This document shows positions 34,866 through 44,383 of a stretch of 64,000 nt of DNA, in pieces. Numbering within the stretch: position 1 is the stretch's first letter; the number at the start of each line of letters is the position of its first letter. The stretch is from Ectorhizobium quercum (lineage in GTDB: Bacteria; Pseudomonadota; Alphaproteobacteria; Rhizobiales; Rhizobiaceae). Where the stretch lies: positions 496,001-560,000 of the forward strand of contig NZ_JANFPI010000001.1 in the NCBI RefSeq assembly GCF_026552795.1, in the 5' to 3' direction. The position numbers and the translations under genes were made by a program. The notes under the pieces were generated by a model. It ran no database searches and had not been told where the DNA came from. It saw only the letters and a list, made by a program, of their open reading frames with translations.

Positions 34866-35617
34866 CGGCGCGTTCCCATGTAGGCGTTCTGCACTTCGAT
34901 ATTGCCGGCCACGAAATCGAACGTGCCCTCGATCATCCGCTTTCCGTCGGCCATGACGATGACGTGCTGGCAAAGCCTCGCGATGAGATCCATCTGATGC
35001 TCGATGAGAACGATGGTGATGCCGGCCTCGGCAATGGAGATCAGCCGGTCGCCGATCTCCCTGACGAGCGATGGATTGACGCCGGCCATTGGCTCGTCGA
35101 GCAGCAGCATGTCCGGATCACGCATCAGGGCGCGGCCGATTTCGAGCAGTTTTTTCTGGCCGCCGGAAAGGTCGGAGGCCTTGTTGTCGAGAACATGGGC
35201 GAGTTTCAGCCGTCCGGCGATGGTGAGCGCCTTTTCGATCAGCTCCTCTTCCCGGCGGATGCTCGCCCGGCTGCGGACAAGGGCCTGAAGCAATCCTTCC
35301 CCGGGCTGGTCGGCGCCGTAGAGCAGGAGGTTTTCAAGAACGGTCAATCTCGGAAAACCGCGGGCAAGCTGAAACGTGCGGACCAGCCCGCGCCCGGAAA
35401 TCTGGTCGGATCTCAGGCCGTCGATGCGTTCGCCCATGAAGCGGATTTCGCCGCTGGAAATCGGCAGGATGCCCGAAATGCAATTGAAAAGTGTCGTCTT
35501 GCCGGCGCCGTTCGGCCCGATCACGCCTGTAATGCCGCCCTTGCCGATCGTCATGTCGACGCCGGAAAGGGCGTGAACGCCTGCGAATTGCCGGGTCACG
35601 CCGCTGATTTCAAGCAT
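34862..35617 (-). CDS. livG: ABC ATPase (LivG-like)
   Basis: A 251-residue ATPase. Walker A GPNGAGKTTLFNCISG, signature LSGGQKKLLEIGRALM, Walker B MLLLDEPMAGVNP, H-loop LIEHQMDLI, followed by the LivG-specific C-terminal tail. ATG 35617 has GAGGTGG upstream and precedes MLEISGVTRQFAG; an in-frame ATG at 35638 is less likely. Gene order livG-livF-K-H-M is unusual only in that the binding protein is third. Confidence 0.93.
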   Translation of the reverse strand: MLEISGVTRQFAGVHALSGVDMTIGKGGITGVIGPNGAGKTTLFNCISGILPISSGEIRFMGERIDGLRSDQISGRGLVRTFQLARGFPRLTVLENLLLYGADQPGEGLLQALVRSRASIRREEELIEKALTIAGRLKLAHVLDNKASDLSGGQKKLLEIGRALMRDPDMLLLDEPMAGVNPSLVREIGDRLISIAEAGITIVLIEHQMDLIARLCQHVIVMADGKRMIEGTFDFVAGNIEVQNAYMGTRR

Positions 35618-35719
35618 ATCCACCTCATCCGGACACATGACAAGGCGGCCGGTTCGCCTTGTTCAGACTCTTGCAGACGGTCGTGGGCATCCTTCGAGAG
35701 GAAGGAGCGCCCTATCCGT

Positions 35720-36961
35720 TCATTCCGCCCGGGCCGCGAGCGTGTTCTTGTAGAAACGGCCGCCGCGGACGATTGCCGCAAGCCCCTCGTCGTGACGCTC
35801 CAGAAGGGTGATGTCTTCCAGCGGATTGCCGTTCACCACGATGAAATCCGCATAGGCGCCTTCGGCGATGACGCCGATCTGCTCTTCCATCCGGCACAGT
35901 TGCGCCGAAACGCGCGTCGCCGAATGGAGGATTTCGGCCACGGGCAGGACTTTCGCCCGGATCGAGAACTCCATCGACTGATACTTGTGCAATTGCCCCA
36001 GCAGGTCGGAACCGAACGCCATCGGCAGGCCGGCTTCGCGCATGATGCGCAGGGATTCGAGACCCGCCTTGCGAACGACGTCGATCTTCGCCTGGGAATC
36101 CGCGCTCAGGCCGAAGGCAGCGCCTTCGAGGGCGAGCCCCTCATAGGCGACGAGCGTGGGGCAGGCGATGGCGCCCCTTTCGGCGGCGATGCGCGCCGTT
36201 TCCGGCTGGATCAGATTGCAGTGCTCCAGCGATTTCACGCCGCATTCCACCGCCCGGCGGATGGAGGCGTCGGAATAGGTGTGGGCGGAAACGTAAAGCC
36301 CGTAATTTTCCGCTTCCTCGACGATGGCGCGGATTTCCTCGACGGAATATTGCAGGACATGGATCGGGTCGTTCGGCGAGGAGACGCCGCCATTGGCCAT
36401 GATCTTGATGAAATCGGCCCCGCCCTTGATCTCCTCCCTTGCGGCGCGGCGCACCGCGTCCACACCGTCGGCGATGCGCCCGAGGCTGCCGAGCGAGGCT
36501 TCGTGCAGCGGGCGCCTGTCGTTGCGGCCGCGATAGTCGCAATGGCCGACGGTCTGGCTCAGCGCCTTGCCGCAGATGACCATCCGCGGGCCGTCGATCA
36601 ACCCTTCCTCGACGGCAAGCTTCAGTCCCAGATCCGCACCGGCCAGATCCCGGATGGTGGTGAAGCCGCGCATCAGCATGTCGTGCATGATCGAGCGGAC
36701 GCGCAGGGCGATCAGCGAGGAGGGCAGTTCCGCATTCTTTGCAAGGTCCACGAGCGTGGCGATGACATGCACATGCGCATCGACCAGTCCGGGCATCAGC
36801 GTGCGTCCGCCCAGATCGATACGCTCGACGCCAGCCTCGCGGATTTCTTGCCCGGAAACCCTGACGATGCGGTCTCCCTCGACCTGAACCTCGACCCCGT
36901 CCAGCAGCGTCCCGTTATCCACGTCGTAAACGGTGCCGCCAAAAAATACGTAACTGCGCAT
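35720..36961 (-). CDS. Metal-dependent amidohydrolase (prolidase/imidazolonepropionase-like)
   Basis: A 413-residue amidohydrolase-superfamily enzyme with the binuclear metal pocket: HxH in LVDAHVHV near residue 62, a lysine in GADFIKIMANGGVSSPNDP, His in SAHTYSD and SLEHC, and Asp in AFGSDLLGQ. This matches the subgroup that includes Xaa-Pro dipeptidase-like and N-acyl/imide hydrolases; the substrate is not set. ATG 36961 has GGAG 6 nt upstream; the TTG at 36973 is less likely. First gene of the minus-strand importer operon, behind an inverted repeat (36992-37015). Confidence 0.88.
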   Translation of the reverse strand: MRSYVFFGGTVYDVDNGTLLDGVEVQVEGDRIVRVSGQEIREAGVERIDLGGRTLMPGLVDAHVHVIATLVDLAKNAELPSSLIALRVRSIMHDMLMRGFTTIRDLAGADLGLKLAVEEGLIDGPRMVICGKALSQTVGHCDYRGRNDRRPLHEASLGSLGRIADGVDAVRRAAREEIKGGADFIKIMANGGVSSPNDPIHVLQYSVEEIRAIVEEAENYGLYVSAHTYSDASIRRAVECGVKSLEHCNLIQPETARIAAERGAIACPTLVAYEGLALEGAAFGLSADSQAKIDVVRKAGLESLRIMREAGLPMAFGSDLLGQLHKYQSMEFSIRAKVLPVAEILHSATRVSAQLCRMEEQIGVIAEGAYADFIVVNGNPLEDITLLERHDEGLAAIVRGGRFYKNTLAARAE

Positions 36962-36991
36962 GGCTTTCTCCAACCAGATATCGAAGCAAGC

Positions 36992-37015
36992 TACAAACGA
37001 TCATGACTGTTTGTA
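36992..37015. promoter_or_regulatory. Inverted repeat upstream of the amidohydrolase-liv operon
   Basis: TACAAAC (36992-36998) and GTTTGTA (37009-37015) are exact complements with a 10-bp spacer, 31 bp upstream of the amidohydrolase ATG. It is the natural operator for the GntR regulator encoded just upstream at 37177-37827. The remaining gap (37016-37176) holds no gene. Confidence 0.5.
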
Positions 37016-37176
37016 AATATCAAAAACGATGTGCTCTGCACAATTTCCATACGAGGCAGGAAAGTGCCTATAAAATGCACAAGCCGCACGCGGATTGGCG
37101 AGAAGATGGTGTTGAACTGGCCGCCTTGCCGTAGCATGGTCGGGTCGACGCGCGCGCCGGCCTGGAGCGCCGTCCC

Positions 37177-37827
37177 TCAGTCCGGAACGTGCAGGTGGCG
37201 CCGGGCAAAGGCGATGAGGCTCTCGATATGCGAGGCGACCGAGCGTCTCACCGCATCGGCGTCCTTCCTTTGCAGGGAGTCCACGATGACCAGATGTTCG
37301 GTCGAATCCGGTGTCAGGCGGTCCTTGAGGTTGCCGATCTCGAACAGGCGCGTCGTGGAACGCAGGCCGCGCAGCACCTCGGCCATCACATCGTTGCCGC
37401 AGTAGTCGATGATCAGATTGTGCAGATGGTCGTCCGAAAACCAGTGGGCATCGGTATGATAGGCCGTGGCTCCCATCAGGTCGTCGATTTCGCGGCGCAC
37501 CTCGACGAGCTTGCGGCCGGGAATGCTGTCCATCGCCTGGACGGCGGCCTCCGGCTCGATGAGGGCGCGCAGTTTCAGGCTCTGGATATATTCGCCGATA
37601 TCGACCTGCCGCACGACGTAGTTGCGGCCGTCTCCCTTGTGGACGAGCCCTTCGCCCTCCAGCCGTTGCAACGCCTCTCGCAGCGGGGTTCGGGAAACGC
37701 CGAGCGTTTCGGCCAGCCGCGCCTCGACGATGACGTGCCCGCCGCGCAACCGCCGATGGCGGATCATGTCCGAAACCGCAGTATAGGCGAGCGCCGCCAG
37801 TTTGTGGCCTGCCTTGTCGGATGTCAT
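37177..37827 (-). CDS. GntR-family regulator (FCD/FadR type)
   Basis: A 216-residue regulator: winged helix with RLAETLGVSRTPLREALQRL (about 40-60) and FCD domain with HLHNLIIDYCGNDVMAEVLRG. Start at 37827; an alternative GTG lies at 37857, neither has a clear ribosome site. It is upstream of and codirectional with the amidohydrolase-liv operon and divergent from another GntR gene (154 bp apart). It likely controls the operon through the inverted repeat at 36992-37015 (inference). Confidence 0.87.
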   Translation of the reverse strand: MTSDKAGHKLAALAYTAVSDMIRHRRLRGGHVIVEARLAETLGVSRTPLREALQRLEGEGLVHKGDGRNYVVRQVDIGEYIQSLKLRALIEPEAAVQAMDSIPGRKLVEVRREIDDLMGATAYHTDAHWFSDDHLHNLIIDYCGNDVMAEVLRGLRSTTRLFEIGNLKDRLTPDSTEHLVIVDSLQRKDADAVRRSVASHIESLIAFARRHLHVPD

Positions 37828-37981
37828 GGGGGCGGGTCGTTTTTCGGCGTGCGTCACGATGTCAAAAGTCCTGTTGCGTTCGAGGCGGATGTGTCGGTTT
37901 GTGGGGCGGGGAGGCTTTCCCCGTCCTATAGCATGGTTCATAGCTTTCAGGACGGTGAATCGGCCCGGAGGCGAGGGAGAC

Positions 37982-38629
37982 ATGGACGGTGATAGCGTGG
38001 CCACCACGGAAGGCAGCCTGGCGGACGAGACCTACCGGACGCTTCTGGACGACATTCTGGCGGCGCGTCTTTCCGGTGGGGCGGTGGTGCAGGAGCGGCG
38101 CCTTGCCATGCGGCTCGGTGTTTCGCGCTCTCCCATGCGCGATGCGCTCGGCCGGCTCGAAGGGCAGGGGCTGCTGGTGCGCAACAGCAAGGGCGTGCTG
38201 ACGGTCCGGGTCATAACCCTCAAGGATTATCTCAACAGTCTCGCCATGCGCCTGCTGATCGAACCGGCGGCCGCTGCCGCTGCCTGCGCGACGATCGATC
38301 CCGCCCGGGTGGAGGCGCTGGCGGCGATGCTCGACGCCATCGATGCCGATCCCGATCCCGACCCGGCGGTCGTCTGGCGTTTCGACGATGCACTGCATGA
38401 CGGCATAGGAGAGGCGAGCGGCAATCCCTTCATGGCGGAAACGATCACGCAGATGCGCCGCTATACGACCATCTTCGAGCGCCAGCGCAAGCTTGGCCGG
38501 CGCAAGCCCGGCCTTGCCGACCATCGCGCCATCCTCGAAGCCCTTTCCGCGCGTGACGCCGAAGGGGGGCGCCATGCGATGGCCGTGCATCTGGAACGGG
38601 TGCGCGAGGGCGTTCTCAGCACATACTAG
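37982..38629 (+). CDS. GntR-family regulator (FCD type) of the fusion-oxidase operon
   Basis: A 215-residue regulator. Winged helix RLAMRLGVSRSPMRDALGRL (about 38-57), FCD domain with FDDALHDGIGEASGNPFMAET and DHRAILEALSARD. ATG 37982 is supported by GAGGGAG. The gene is followed by 280 bp that carry a perfect 16-bp palindrome and then the operon of transport and catabolic genes. Divergent from the GntR gene at 37177. Confidence 0.88.
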   Translation: MDGDSVATTEGSLADETYRTLLDDILAARLSGGAVVQERRLAMRLGVSRSPMRDALGRLEGQGLLVRNSKGVLTVRVITLKDYLNSLAMRLLIEPAAAAAACATIDPARVEALAAMLDAIDADPDPDPAVVWRFDDALHDGIGEASGNPFMAETITQMRRYTTIFERQRKLGRRKPGLADHRAILEALSARDAEGGRHAMAVHLERVREGVLSTY

Positions 38630-38793
38630 GCCGTGTCCGCCTTTCTCCGAATCGTGAAAAAGGTTCGCGCTTTCGGTTTCGCGCCCTTCCGGACGCAAAA
38701 CCGCTTCACACTTTTGCTGGAATGGCTGCGGGCGCATTTTTTCTGACCGTTCCGCCTTCGCTCTTTTCCGCATCCTTCCGTGAAAAAGAGGGC

Positions 38794-38822
38794 TTGCGGA
38801 ATGACGTTCTGATGTGTATGAA
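38794..38822 (+). promoter_or_regulatory. Candidate promoter of the fusion-oxidase operon
   Basis: TTGCGG (38794-38799), 17-bp spacer, TATGAA (38817-38822). Matches are partial, but the spacing is ideal and the -10 abuts the palindrome at 38822-38837, which would place a bound repressor at the start site. Confidence 0.35.
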
Positions 38823-38837
38823 ATTGGTATACCAATT
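38822..38837. promoter_or_regulatory. Perfect 16-bp palindrome, probable GntR operator
   Basis: AATTGGTATACCAATT is perfectly symmetrical, with a GGTATACC core typical of FadR/FCD-subfamily GntR operators. It lies 192 bp downstream of the GntR gene at 37982 and 73 bp upstream of the binding-protein ATG. Confidence 0.65.
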
Positions 38838-38909
38838 GAATGCGAACATGGCAAGCATTCAACGGTTCGTGCAAGAGAAAATAGAAACCTACCCCAGAGG
38901 CTCTTCCCC

Positions 38910-39737
38910 ATGTCTGTTCGTATCGCTGCCTTGACGGCCCTGGCCGTGTTCCAGCTTTCCTCCGTCGCATTTGCGCAAAACTGCACTCCGAAAGTCGCCG
39001 ATTCCGAACTCGTCAAGCCCGGCACGCTGGTGATGTCGACCAATCCGACCCTGCCGCCGCTTCAGTTCGTCGCTTCCAGCGGCGAGCTTCAGGGCATGCG
39101 CGTCGAGCTGGGCAAGGAGATCGCCAGTCGCCTGTGCCTGACGCCGGAATATATCCGCATCGAATTCTCCGCCATGATTCCCGGCCTTCAGGCGGGCCGC
39201 TGGGACATGATCAACACCGGCATTTTCCTGACGCCCGAGCGCGAGGCCATGATGCAGATGATCCCCTACGAGGATCAGGCGATCAGCGTTTCCGTCGCTC
39301 CCGACAGCACGAAGGAATTCGCCTCTCAGGACGATCTGGCCGGCCTTCGCGTCGGCGTCGAGATCGGCGGTTTCGAGGAGAACAAGACCCGCGCGCTCGA
39401 CGCGGAACTGCGCGCCGCCGGCAAGGAGGGTCTGACGATCCAGACCTTCGACAATTTCGCGCTGGCCTTCCAGGCGTTGCGCGCCGGTCAGGTCGAGGGC
39501 GTGGTCTCCATCGACGCCGTGGCCAAGGAATACGATACGCGCGGCGACTTCAAGCGGGCCGTCCACGGGCTTTATCCGGCGCCCGTCGCCGTCGCCTTCA
39601 AGAGCCCCGTGCTCGCGGATGCGGTCTCGGGCGTCCTCAGGGAAATGAAGGCGGACGGCTCGCTCGGCAAGCTCTTCGATACCTACGGCCTGCCGATGGT
39701 GCAGGGCGATTACGCCGTCAAGGGCCCGAACCGCTAA
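38910..39737 (+). CDS. ABC transporter substrate-binding protein (polar amino acid type)
   Basis: A 275-residue periplasmic protein: Sec signal peptide (residues 1-23, ending SSVAFAQ) and a SBP_bac_3 fold with LVMSTNPTLPPLQFVASSGE, GMRVELGKEIASRL and a domain DDLAGLRVGVEIG. ATG 38910 has CAGAGG at 9 nt. Because this family binds amino acids and opines, the operon substrate is probably amino-acid-like. First gene after the palindrome. Confidence 0.9.
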   Translation: MSVRIAALTALAVFQLSSVAFAQNCTPKVADSELVKPGTLVMSTNPTLPPLQFVASSGELQGMRVELGKEIASRLCLTPEYIRIEFSAMIPGLQAGRWDMINTGIFLTPEREAMMQMIPYEDQAISVSVAPDSTKEFASQDDLAGLRVGVEIGGFEENKTRALDAELRAAGKEGLTIQTFDNFALAFQALRAGQVEGVVSIDAVAKEYDTRGDFKRAVHGLYPAPVAVAFKSPVLADAVSGVLREMKADGSLGKLFDTYGLPMVQGDYAVKGPNR

Positions 39738-39865
39738 CCGTATCTTCCCTTCGCGTCCTGCGGGCGCCGGCCGGGTCCGGCGCCCCTGTCTCCCCGTTTT
39801 GACGCAATCCCGCGGGCAAGGCCGTTTTCACGCCTGTGCCGGGATTGCTCTGGAAAGGCCCCGTC

Positions 39866-40558
39866 ATGTCGTTCTGGAACTGGTCAGGTTTCTTCGAATA
39901 CCTGTTCAATCCTTTCATTCTCGGAGGTGTCGCCACCACCATATGGCTGACATGCGTCTCTCTGGTCTGCGGGCTGATCCTCGGCTTCTTTCTGGCGCTG
40001 ATGCGCCGGTCGAACGTCGCGGCGGTGCGCGGCAGTGCGAAATTCTACATCTGGCTGTTCCGCGGCACGCCGCTGCTCGTGCAGCTGATCGTCATCTATA
40101 CGGCCCTGCCGCAGGTCGGCATCCGCTTCTCGGTCGTGCAGGCCGCGCTGATCGGCCTGGCGCTCAACGAGGCGGCCTATCTGGCCGAAATCATCCGCGC
40201 CGGCATCGAGGCCGTGCCGGAAGGGCAATCGCGTGCCGCGCGGGCGCTCGGCATGACGGAGCGGCAGATCATGCGCCATATCGTCATGCCGCAGGCCTTC
40301 AAGGTCATCATCCCGCCGCTCGGCAACTCGGTGAACGGCCTGCTCAAGACGACCTCCGTCACATCGGTCATCTCGATGGAAGAGCTTCTGCGCCGCACGC
40401 AGGTTCTGATCCAGGAGCGCTTCATGGTGCTGGAACTCTTCGCGGTCGCGGCCATCTACTACCTTCTTCTGACCACTGCGTGGGACTTTATCCAGCGGCG
40501 GATCGAAAGCCGTTTCGGGCAGGCGTCGGCCAACGTCCGCATCGGTGAAAAGCGTTGA
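39866..40558 (+). CDS. ABC transporter permease (polar amino acid type, HisM/GlnP-like)
   Basis: A 230-residue permease: EAA loop EGQSRAARALGMTERQIMRH (about 125-145) and FRGTPLLVQLIVIYTALP typical of the HisMQ type. ATG 39866 has GGAAAGG upstream. Only one permease gene is present in the operon, so it probably acts as a homodimer. Confidence 0.92.
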   Translation: MSFWNWSGFFEYLFNPFILGGVATTIWLTCVSLVCGLILGFFLALMRRSNVAAVRGSAKFYIWLFRGTPLLVQLIVIYTALPQVGIRFSVVQAALIGLALNEAAYLAEIIRAGIEAVPEGQSRAARALGMTERQIMRHIVMPQAFKVIIPPLGNSVNGLLKTTSVTSVISMEELLRRTQVLIQERFMVLELFAVAAIYYLLLTTAWDFIQRRIESRFGQASANVRIGEKR

Positions 40559-40578
40559 ATTTGATAAGGAAAGCGATA

Positions 40579-41469
40579 ATGGCAAAGAAATTTCGCGGTG
40601 TCTTCACGGTCATGATCACGCCGCTCGACGCAAACGGCGCCGTCGACCTCAAGGCGCTCGCCGCCTTCACCGACTGGCAGATCCGCGAGGGCATCCACGG
40701 CCTGATCCCGCTCGGCTCGACCGGTGAGTTCCTGTCGCTTTCGCAGGAGGACCGTGACGGCGTGGCCCGCACCGTGATCGAGACGGCGGCAGGCCGCGTG
40801 CCCGTGCTGATCGGCACCGGCGCCGAGGACACCCGTGAGGCGGTTCGCCTCAGCCGCCAGGCCGAAGCGATGGGCGCCGACGGCGTCATGGTCATTCCGC
40901 CGTTCTATTCCACCCCGACCGACGACGAACTGGTCGAGCACTACCGCCAGATTGCGGCGGCCATCTCGATCCCGGTCATGGTCTACAACAATCCGGCGAC
41001 CGCCAATGTCGACCTGAAGCCGGAGCTTCTCGCCCGCATCGCCGAAATCGACGGCTGCGATTACGTCAAGGAATCGACGCTCGAAATCACCCGCGTTCGC
41101 GACATCGTTCGCCTCGCGGGGAAGAACATGACGGTCTTCGGCGGCATTCTCGGCTTCGAATCCTTCGTCATGGGCGCCGAGGGCTGGGTCGCCGTCGCCT
41201 CGAACGTGGCGCCGGGCGTCATGTCGCGGATGTTCACGCTGGCCGCCGACGAGAAGAAATACGACGAGGCGCGCGCGCTGTACCTCGAATGGCTGCCGGT
41301 CATTCAGGCGGTCGGCGGGCAGGCCTATGTCGCCGGCTCGAAGTCGCTGCTCACGCATATGGGCTTCCAAGCCGGTGCGCCCTTGCCGCCGCGCCTGCCC
41401 CTGCCGGCCGCGCAGGATGCGGCGATGAAGGCGCTGGTCGAGCGTTTCGGCCTTCGCTTCAGCGTCTGA
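40579..41469 (+). CDS. Dihydrodipicolinate synthase-family lyase (DapA-like)
   Basis: A 296-residue class I aldolase-type TIM barrel. Schiff-base Lys164 (DYVKEST) and Tyr136 (VYNNP) match the DapA/N-acetylneuraminate lyase family, and GSTGEFLSLS is the substrate-carboxylate loop. ATG 40579 has AAGGAAAG upstream. In a catabolic operon beside a secondary-amine oxidase, it is unlikely to make lysine; the family includes the pyrroline-4-hydroxy-2-carboxylate deaminase of hydroxyproline breakdown, which is the closest functional analogue (inference). Confidence 0.88.
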   Translation: MAKKFRGVFTVMITPLDANGAVDLKALAAFTDWQIREGIHGLIPLGSTGEFLSLSQEDRDGVARTVIETAAGRVPVLIGTGAEDTREAVRLSRQAEAMGADGVMVIPPFYSTPTDDELVEHYRQIAAAISIPVMVYNNPATANVDLKPELLARIAEIDGCDYVKESTLEITRVRDIVRLAGKNMTVFGGILGFESFVMGAEGWVAVASNVAPGVMSRMFTLAADEKKYDEARALYLEWLPVIQAVGGQAYVAGSKSLLTHMGFQAGAPLPPRLPLPAAQDAAMKALVERFGLRFSV

Positions 41470-41487
41470 GCCGGAAGAGTATCGATC

Positions 41488-44376
41488 ATGGCCGCTTCCG
41501 CGATGTCCGACCGCAAGCTGACCCTGTTCATCGACGGCGCCGAACGGCGCGTCGATGCGGGCGTCAGCATTGCCGCCGCGATGGCGCAGGAGGGCCGGAA
41601 CGGCTTTTCCGCCGATGTGGCGGACAGGCCGCGCGGCGTTTTCTGCGGCATGGGCGTCTGTCACGACTGCATGGTGACGGTGAACGGGCGCACCAGCCAG
41701 CGGGCATGCATGACGCCGGTTTCCGAAGGCATGCGGATCGAGCGCCAGATGCCGCGGCCGGACATAATGGATGAAGGGCTTGCCGATCTCTGCGCGGTGC
41801 CCGCCGAACTGCCGCGCCGGACGATGGATCTGCTGGTCATCGGCGCCGGGCCGGGCGGGCTGTCAGCGGCGGTGGCCGCAGCCGCGGCGGGCGCTTCCGT
41901 CGTGGTCGTCGACGAGCGGCACACCGCCGGCGGACAGTTCTACAAGCAGGCGAATACCGCAGCGGCCGCCTCGGCACTCGCACGCGACAGGCAGGCACAG
42001 GACGGCGCGGCGCTGATCGAAAAGGCTCGACGGCTCGATGTCGCCCTGCTGGCCGGCATCACCGTCTGGGGGGCGGCATTGCAGGAAGACGGCCTGCCGC
42101 TGGTCGCCTGTCATGGCCCGGACGGTGCGTTTTACTGCGCCCCGCGGATGCTGGTGATCGCGACCGGCGCCTTCGAGCGCCCGGCGGCCGTTCCCGGCTG
42201 GACGCTGCCCGGCGTCATGACCGCCGGCGCGGCGCAGACCCTTCTGCGCAGTTATGCCACGCTTCCTGGCAAACGCATCGTGATCGCCGGCAACGGCCCT
42301 TTGAACATTCAGGTCGCCAGTGAAATCCTGAAGGCCGGCGGCGGGATCACCGCGCTTGCGGAGAGAGCGGCTTCCCCCTGGAGTAATCCCGCCGCCGCCC
42401 TTGCCGTCCTGCGCCGGGACCCGGCTCTCGCCTTCAAGGGCATGCGCGAACTCGGCAGGCTCGAAAAGGCGGCGGTTCGCGTCCTGTGGAAAACCGGCGT
42501 CGTCGCGATCGAGGGCGAGGGGCGTGTCGAGCGCGTCACGCTGGCATCGCCCGCGGGGCTGGAAACGGTCGAGGCCGACACCGTGCTGCTCGGCGGCGAT
42601 TTCACGTCCTCGAACGAGCTTTCGCGCCTGTTCGGCTGTGCCCACGCTGTGGGGCCGGACGGCACCTTGCGGGCATCGTGCGGGGAGGACGGTCAAAGCT
42701 CGCTCGCTTCGGTCCACATCGTCGGCGAGGCCGTGCGTTTCGGCGGCGCCCATGTCGCGATGGCCGAGGGCCGGCTGGCCGGTCTGGCGATCGCTGCGAA
42801 ACTCGGCCTGAAATCGACGCCTGACGGCAAGGCCGAGCGGCGTCTCGCCCGCGCGAAAGCCTTTCAGGCATCGCTGTGGACGATGTTCCGCCCGGCGGCG
42901 GAATCCCCTGACGCGCCGGACGAGACGCTGGCCTGCCGGTGCGAAAGCGTCACGCTCGGCAGGCTGCGCGCGCTTTCGCGGCAGGGGCCGCCGGACATCG
43001 CCACGCTCAAGCGCCTGACCCGCGCCGGCATGGGCCGGTGCCAGAGCCGCTATTGCGGACGCACCCTGACGGCTCTGAGCGGCGCGCCCGTTTCCCAGAC
43101 CCAGGGCCTGCTTGCCCCGCAGATGCCGCTGAAGCCGGTGCCGCTTGCAGCGCTCGCCGTCGAAAAGCCCGAATGGGGCGGCCACAGGCGCGCGCTTCTG
43201 CCGGAGCGTCCGCCGCTGCCGCATCCGGAGCCGCTGCCGGTGAAGGATGTGGCGACGCTCGTTATCGGCGCGGGCATCGCCGGCCTGTCGACCGCGATGT
43301 TTCTGGCGGAAGCGGGCGAAGAGGTCGTCGTGCTGGAGCGCGCCTTTCCCGGCGGCCTCGCCTCGGGCGGCAATGCCGGCAGCCTGCATGCGCAACTGCT
43401 TTCCTTCGATCACGGCGCCCGGGCCGAGGGCGGCGGTGGGCCGGCTGCCCGCACGCTTTCGCTGCAACGCGATTCCATCGACCTCTGGCAAAGCCTCGAA
43501 AAACGCCTCGGGGCCGATTTCGAGATGAAGATCACCGGCGGCCTCATGGTGGCCGAAACGGAGGCGCACCTTCGCTTTCTCGAAGAGAAGACCGCCGTGG
43601 AGCGCGCTTCGGGGGTGGAGTGTCACGTCATCGGCCGCGACGAGTTGCACCGGCTCGAACCGGCTCTGTCGCCGGCCATGATCGGAGCCGCCTATTGCCC
43701 GCAGGAGGGCAAGATCAACCCGCTCGCCGCCACGCGCCATGTTCTGGACGCGGCGGTGAAGGCCGGCGCACGGATTTTCGACCGGACGGAAGTGCTGTCG
43801 ATCGCGGCCGAGGATGGACGCTTCGTCGTTGAAACGTCGCGCGGCAGGCTGACGGCGGCGCGGATCGTGAATGCGGCGGGCGCCTTTTCCGCGCGCATCG
43901 GGGCCATGCTCGGCCTTGACGTGCCGGTTTTCGGCGCGCCGCTCCAGATGGTCGTGACCGAGGCAGCGGCGCCGGCGATTTCCCATCTCGTCGCCCATGC
44001 CGACCGCCACCTGACGCTGAAGCAGGCCGCCAACGGCAATTTCCTGATCGGTGGCGGCTGGACGGCCGGCCTCGATCCCGTTCACAGCCATCCGCGCCCG
44101 CTGTTTTCCAGCATCGAGGGCAATCTGTGGGTCGCCCAGCATGTGGTGCCGGGCCTGCGCAAGCTGCACGTCATCCGCAGCTGGGCGGCCATGAACATCA
44201 ATATCGACGGGGCGCCCATCCTTGGCGAGCACCCGGCCATGCCGGGCTTCTTCAACGCCGTCACGTCCAACGGCTACACACTCGGGCCGATTGTCGGCCG
44301 GATCACGGCCTGCCTCGTGGCGGGCCGCGATCCCGGGCGGGACCTGTCGGCATTTTCCATTTCCCGTTTCAAGTGA
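41488..44376 (+). CDS. Single-chain HcnA-HcnB-HcnC-like amine oxidase/dehydrogenase
   Basis: A 962-residue fusion of three proteins usually made separately. Residues 1-95: ferredoxin-like [2Fe-2S] domain, HcnA type (Cys53, Cys58, Cys61, Cys74; CX4CX2C plus C). Residues about 110-470: HcnB-type FAD/NAD domain ([19 protein letters not shown]). Residues 480-530: BFD-like cluster site (Cys483, Cys485, Cys518, Cys523). Residues about 585-962: HcnC-type DAO flavoenzyme ([35 protein letters not shown]). HcnABC, octopine/nopaline oxidase and hydroxyproline dehydrogenase are built from these parts; they oxidise a C-N bond of glycine, an opine or a cyclic amino acid. All cluster and nucleotide residues are kept, so it should be active. 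ATG 41488; 18 bp after the DapA-like gene. Confidence 0.88.
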   Translation: MAASAMSDRKLTLFIDGAERRVDAGVSIAAAMAQEGRNGFSADVADRPRGVFCGMGVCHDCMVTVNGRTSQRACMTPVSEGMRIERQMPRPDIMDEGLADLCAVPAELPRRTMDLLVIGAGPGGLSAAVAAAAAGASVVVVDERHTAGGQFYKQANTAAAASALARDRQAQDGAALIEKARRLDVALLAGITVWGAALQEDGLPLVACHGPDGAFYCAPRMLVIATGAFERPAAVPGWTLPGVMTAGAAQTLLRSYATLPGKRIVIAGNGPLNIQVASEILKAGGGITALAERAASPWSNPAAALAVLRRDPALAFKGMRELGRLEKAAVRVLWKTGVVAIEGEGRVERVTLASPAGLETVEADTVLLGGDFTSSNELSRLFGCAHAVGPDGTLRASCGEDGQSSLASVHIVGEAVRFGGAHVAMAEGRLAGLAIAAKLGLKSTPDGKAERRLARAKAFQASLWTMFRPAAESPDAPDETLACRCESVTLGRLRALSRQGPPDIATLKRLTRAGMGRCQSRYCGRTLTALSGAPVSQTQGLLAPQMPLKPVPLAALAVEKPEWGGHRRALLPERPPLPHPEPLPVKDVATLVIGAGIAGLSTAMFLAEAGEEVVVLERAFPGGLASGGNAGSLHAQLLSFDHGARAEGGGGPAARTLSLQRDSIDLWQSLEKRLGADFEMKITGGLMVAETEAHLRFLEEKTAVERASGVECHVIGRDELHRLEPALSPAMIGAAYCPQEGKINPLAATRHVLDAAVKAGARIFDRTEVLSIAAEDGRFVVETSRGRLTAARIVNAAGAFSARIGAMLGLDVPVFGAPLQMVVTEAAAPAISHLVAHADRHLTLKQAANGNFLIGGGWTAGLDPVHSHPRPLFSSIEGNLWVAQHVVPGLRKLHVIRSWAAMNINIDGAPILGEHPAMPGFFNAVTSNGYTLGPIVGRITACLVAGRDPGRDLSAFSISRFK

Positions 44377-44383
44377 GGCGATC

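Noticed and set aside
34697..37006. 769-codon plus-strand frame over livG/livF and the amidohydrolase
   Set aside because: Composition is Arg/Ala/Asp-rich without domains, and it crosses several well-supported minus-strand genes.
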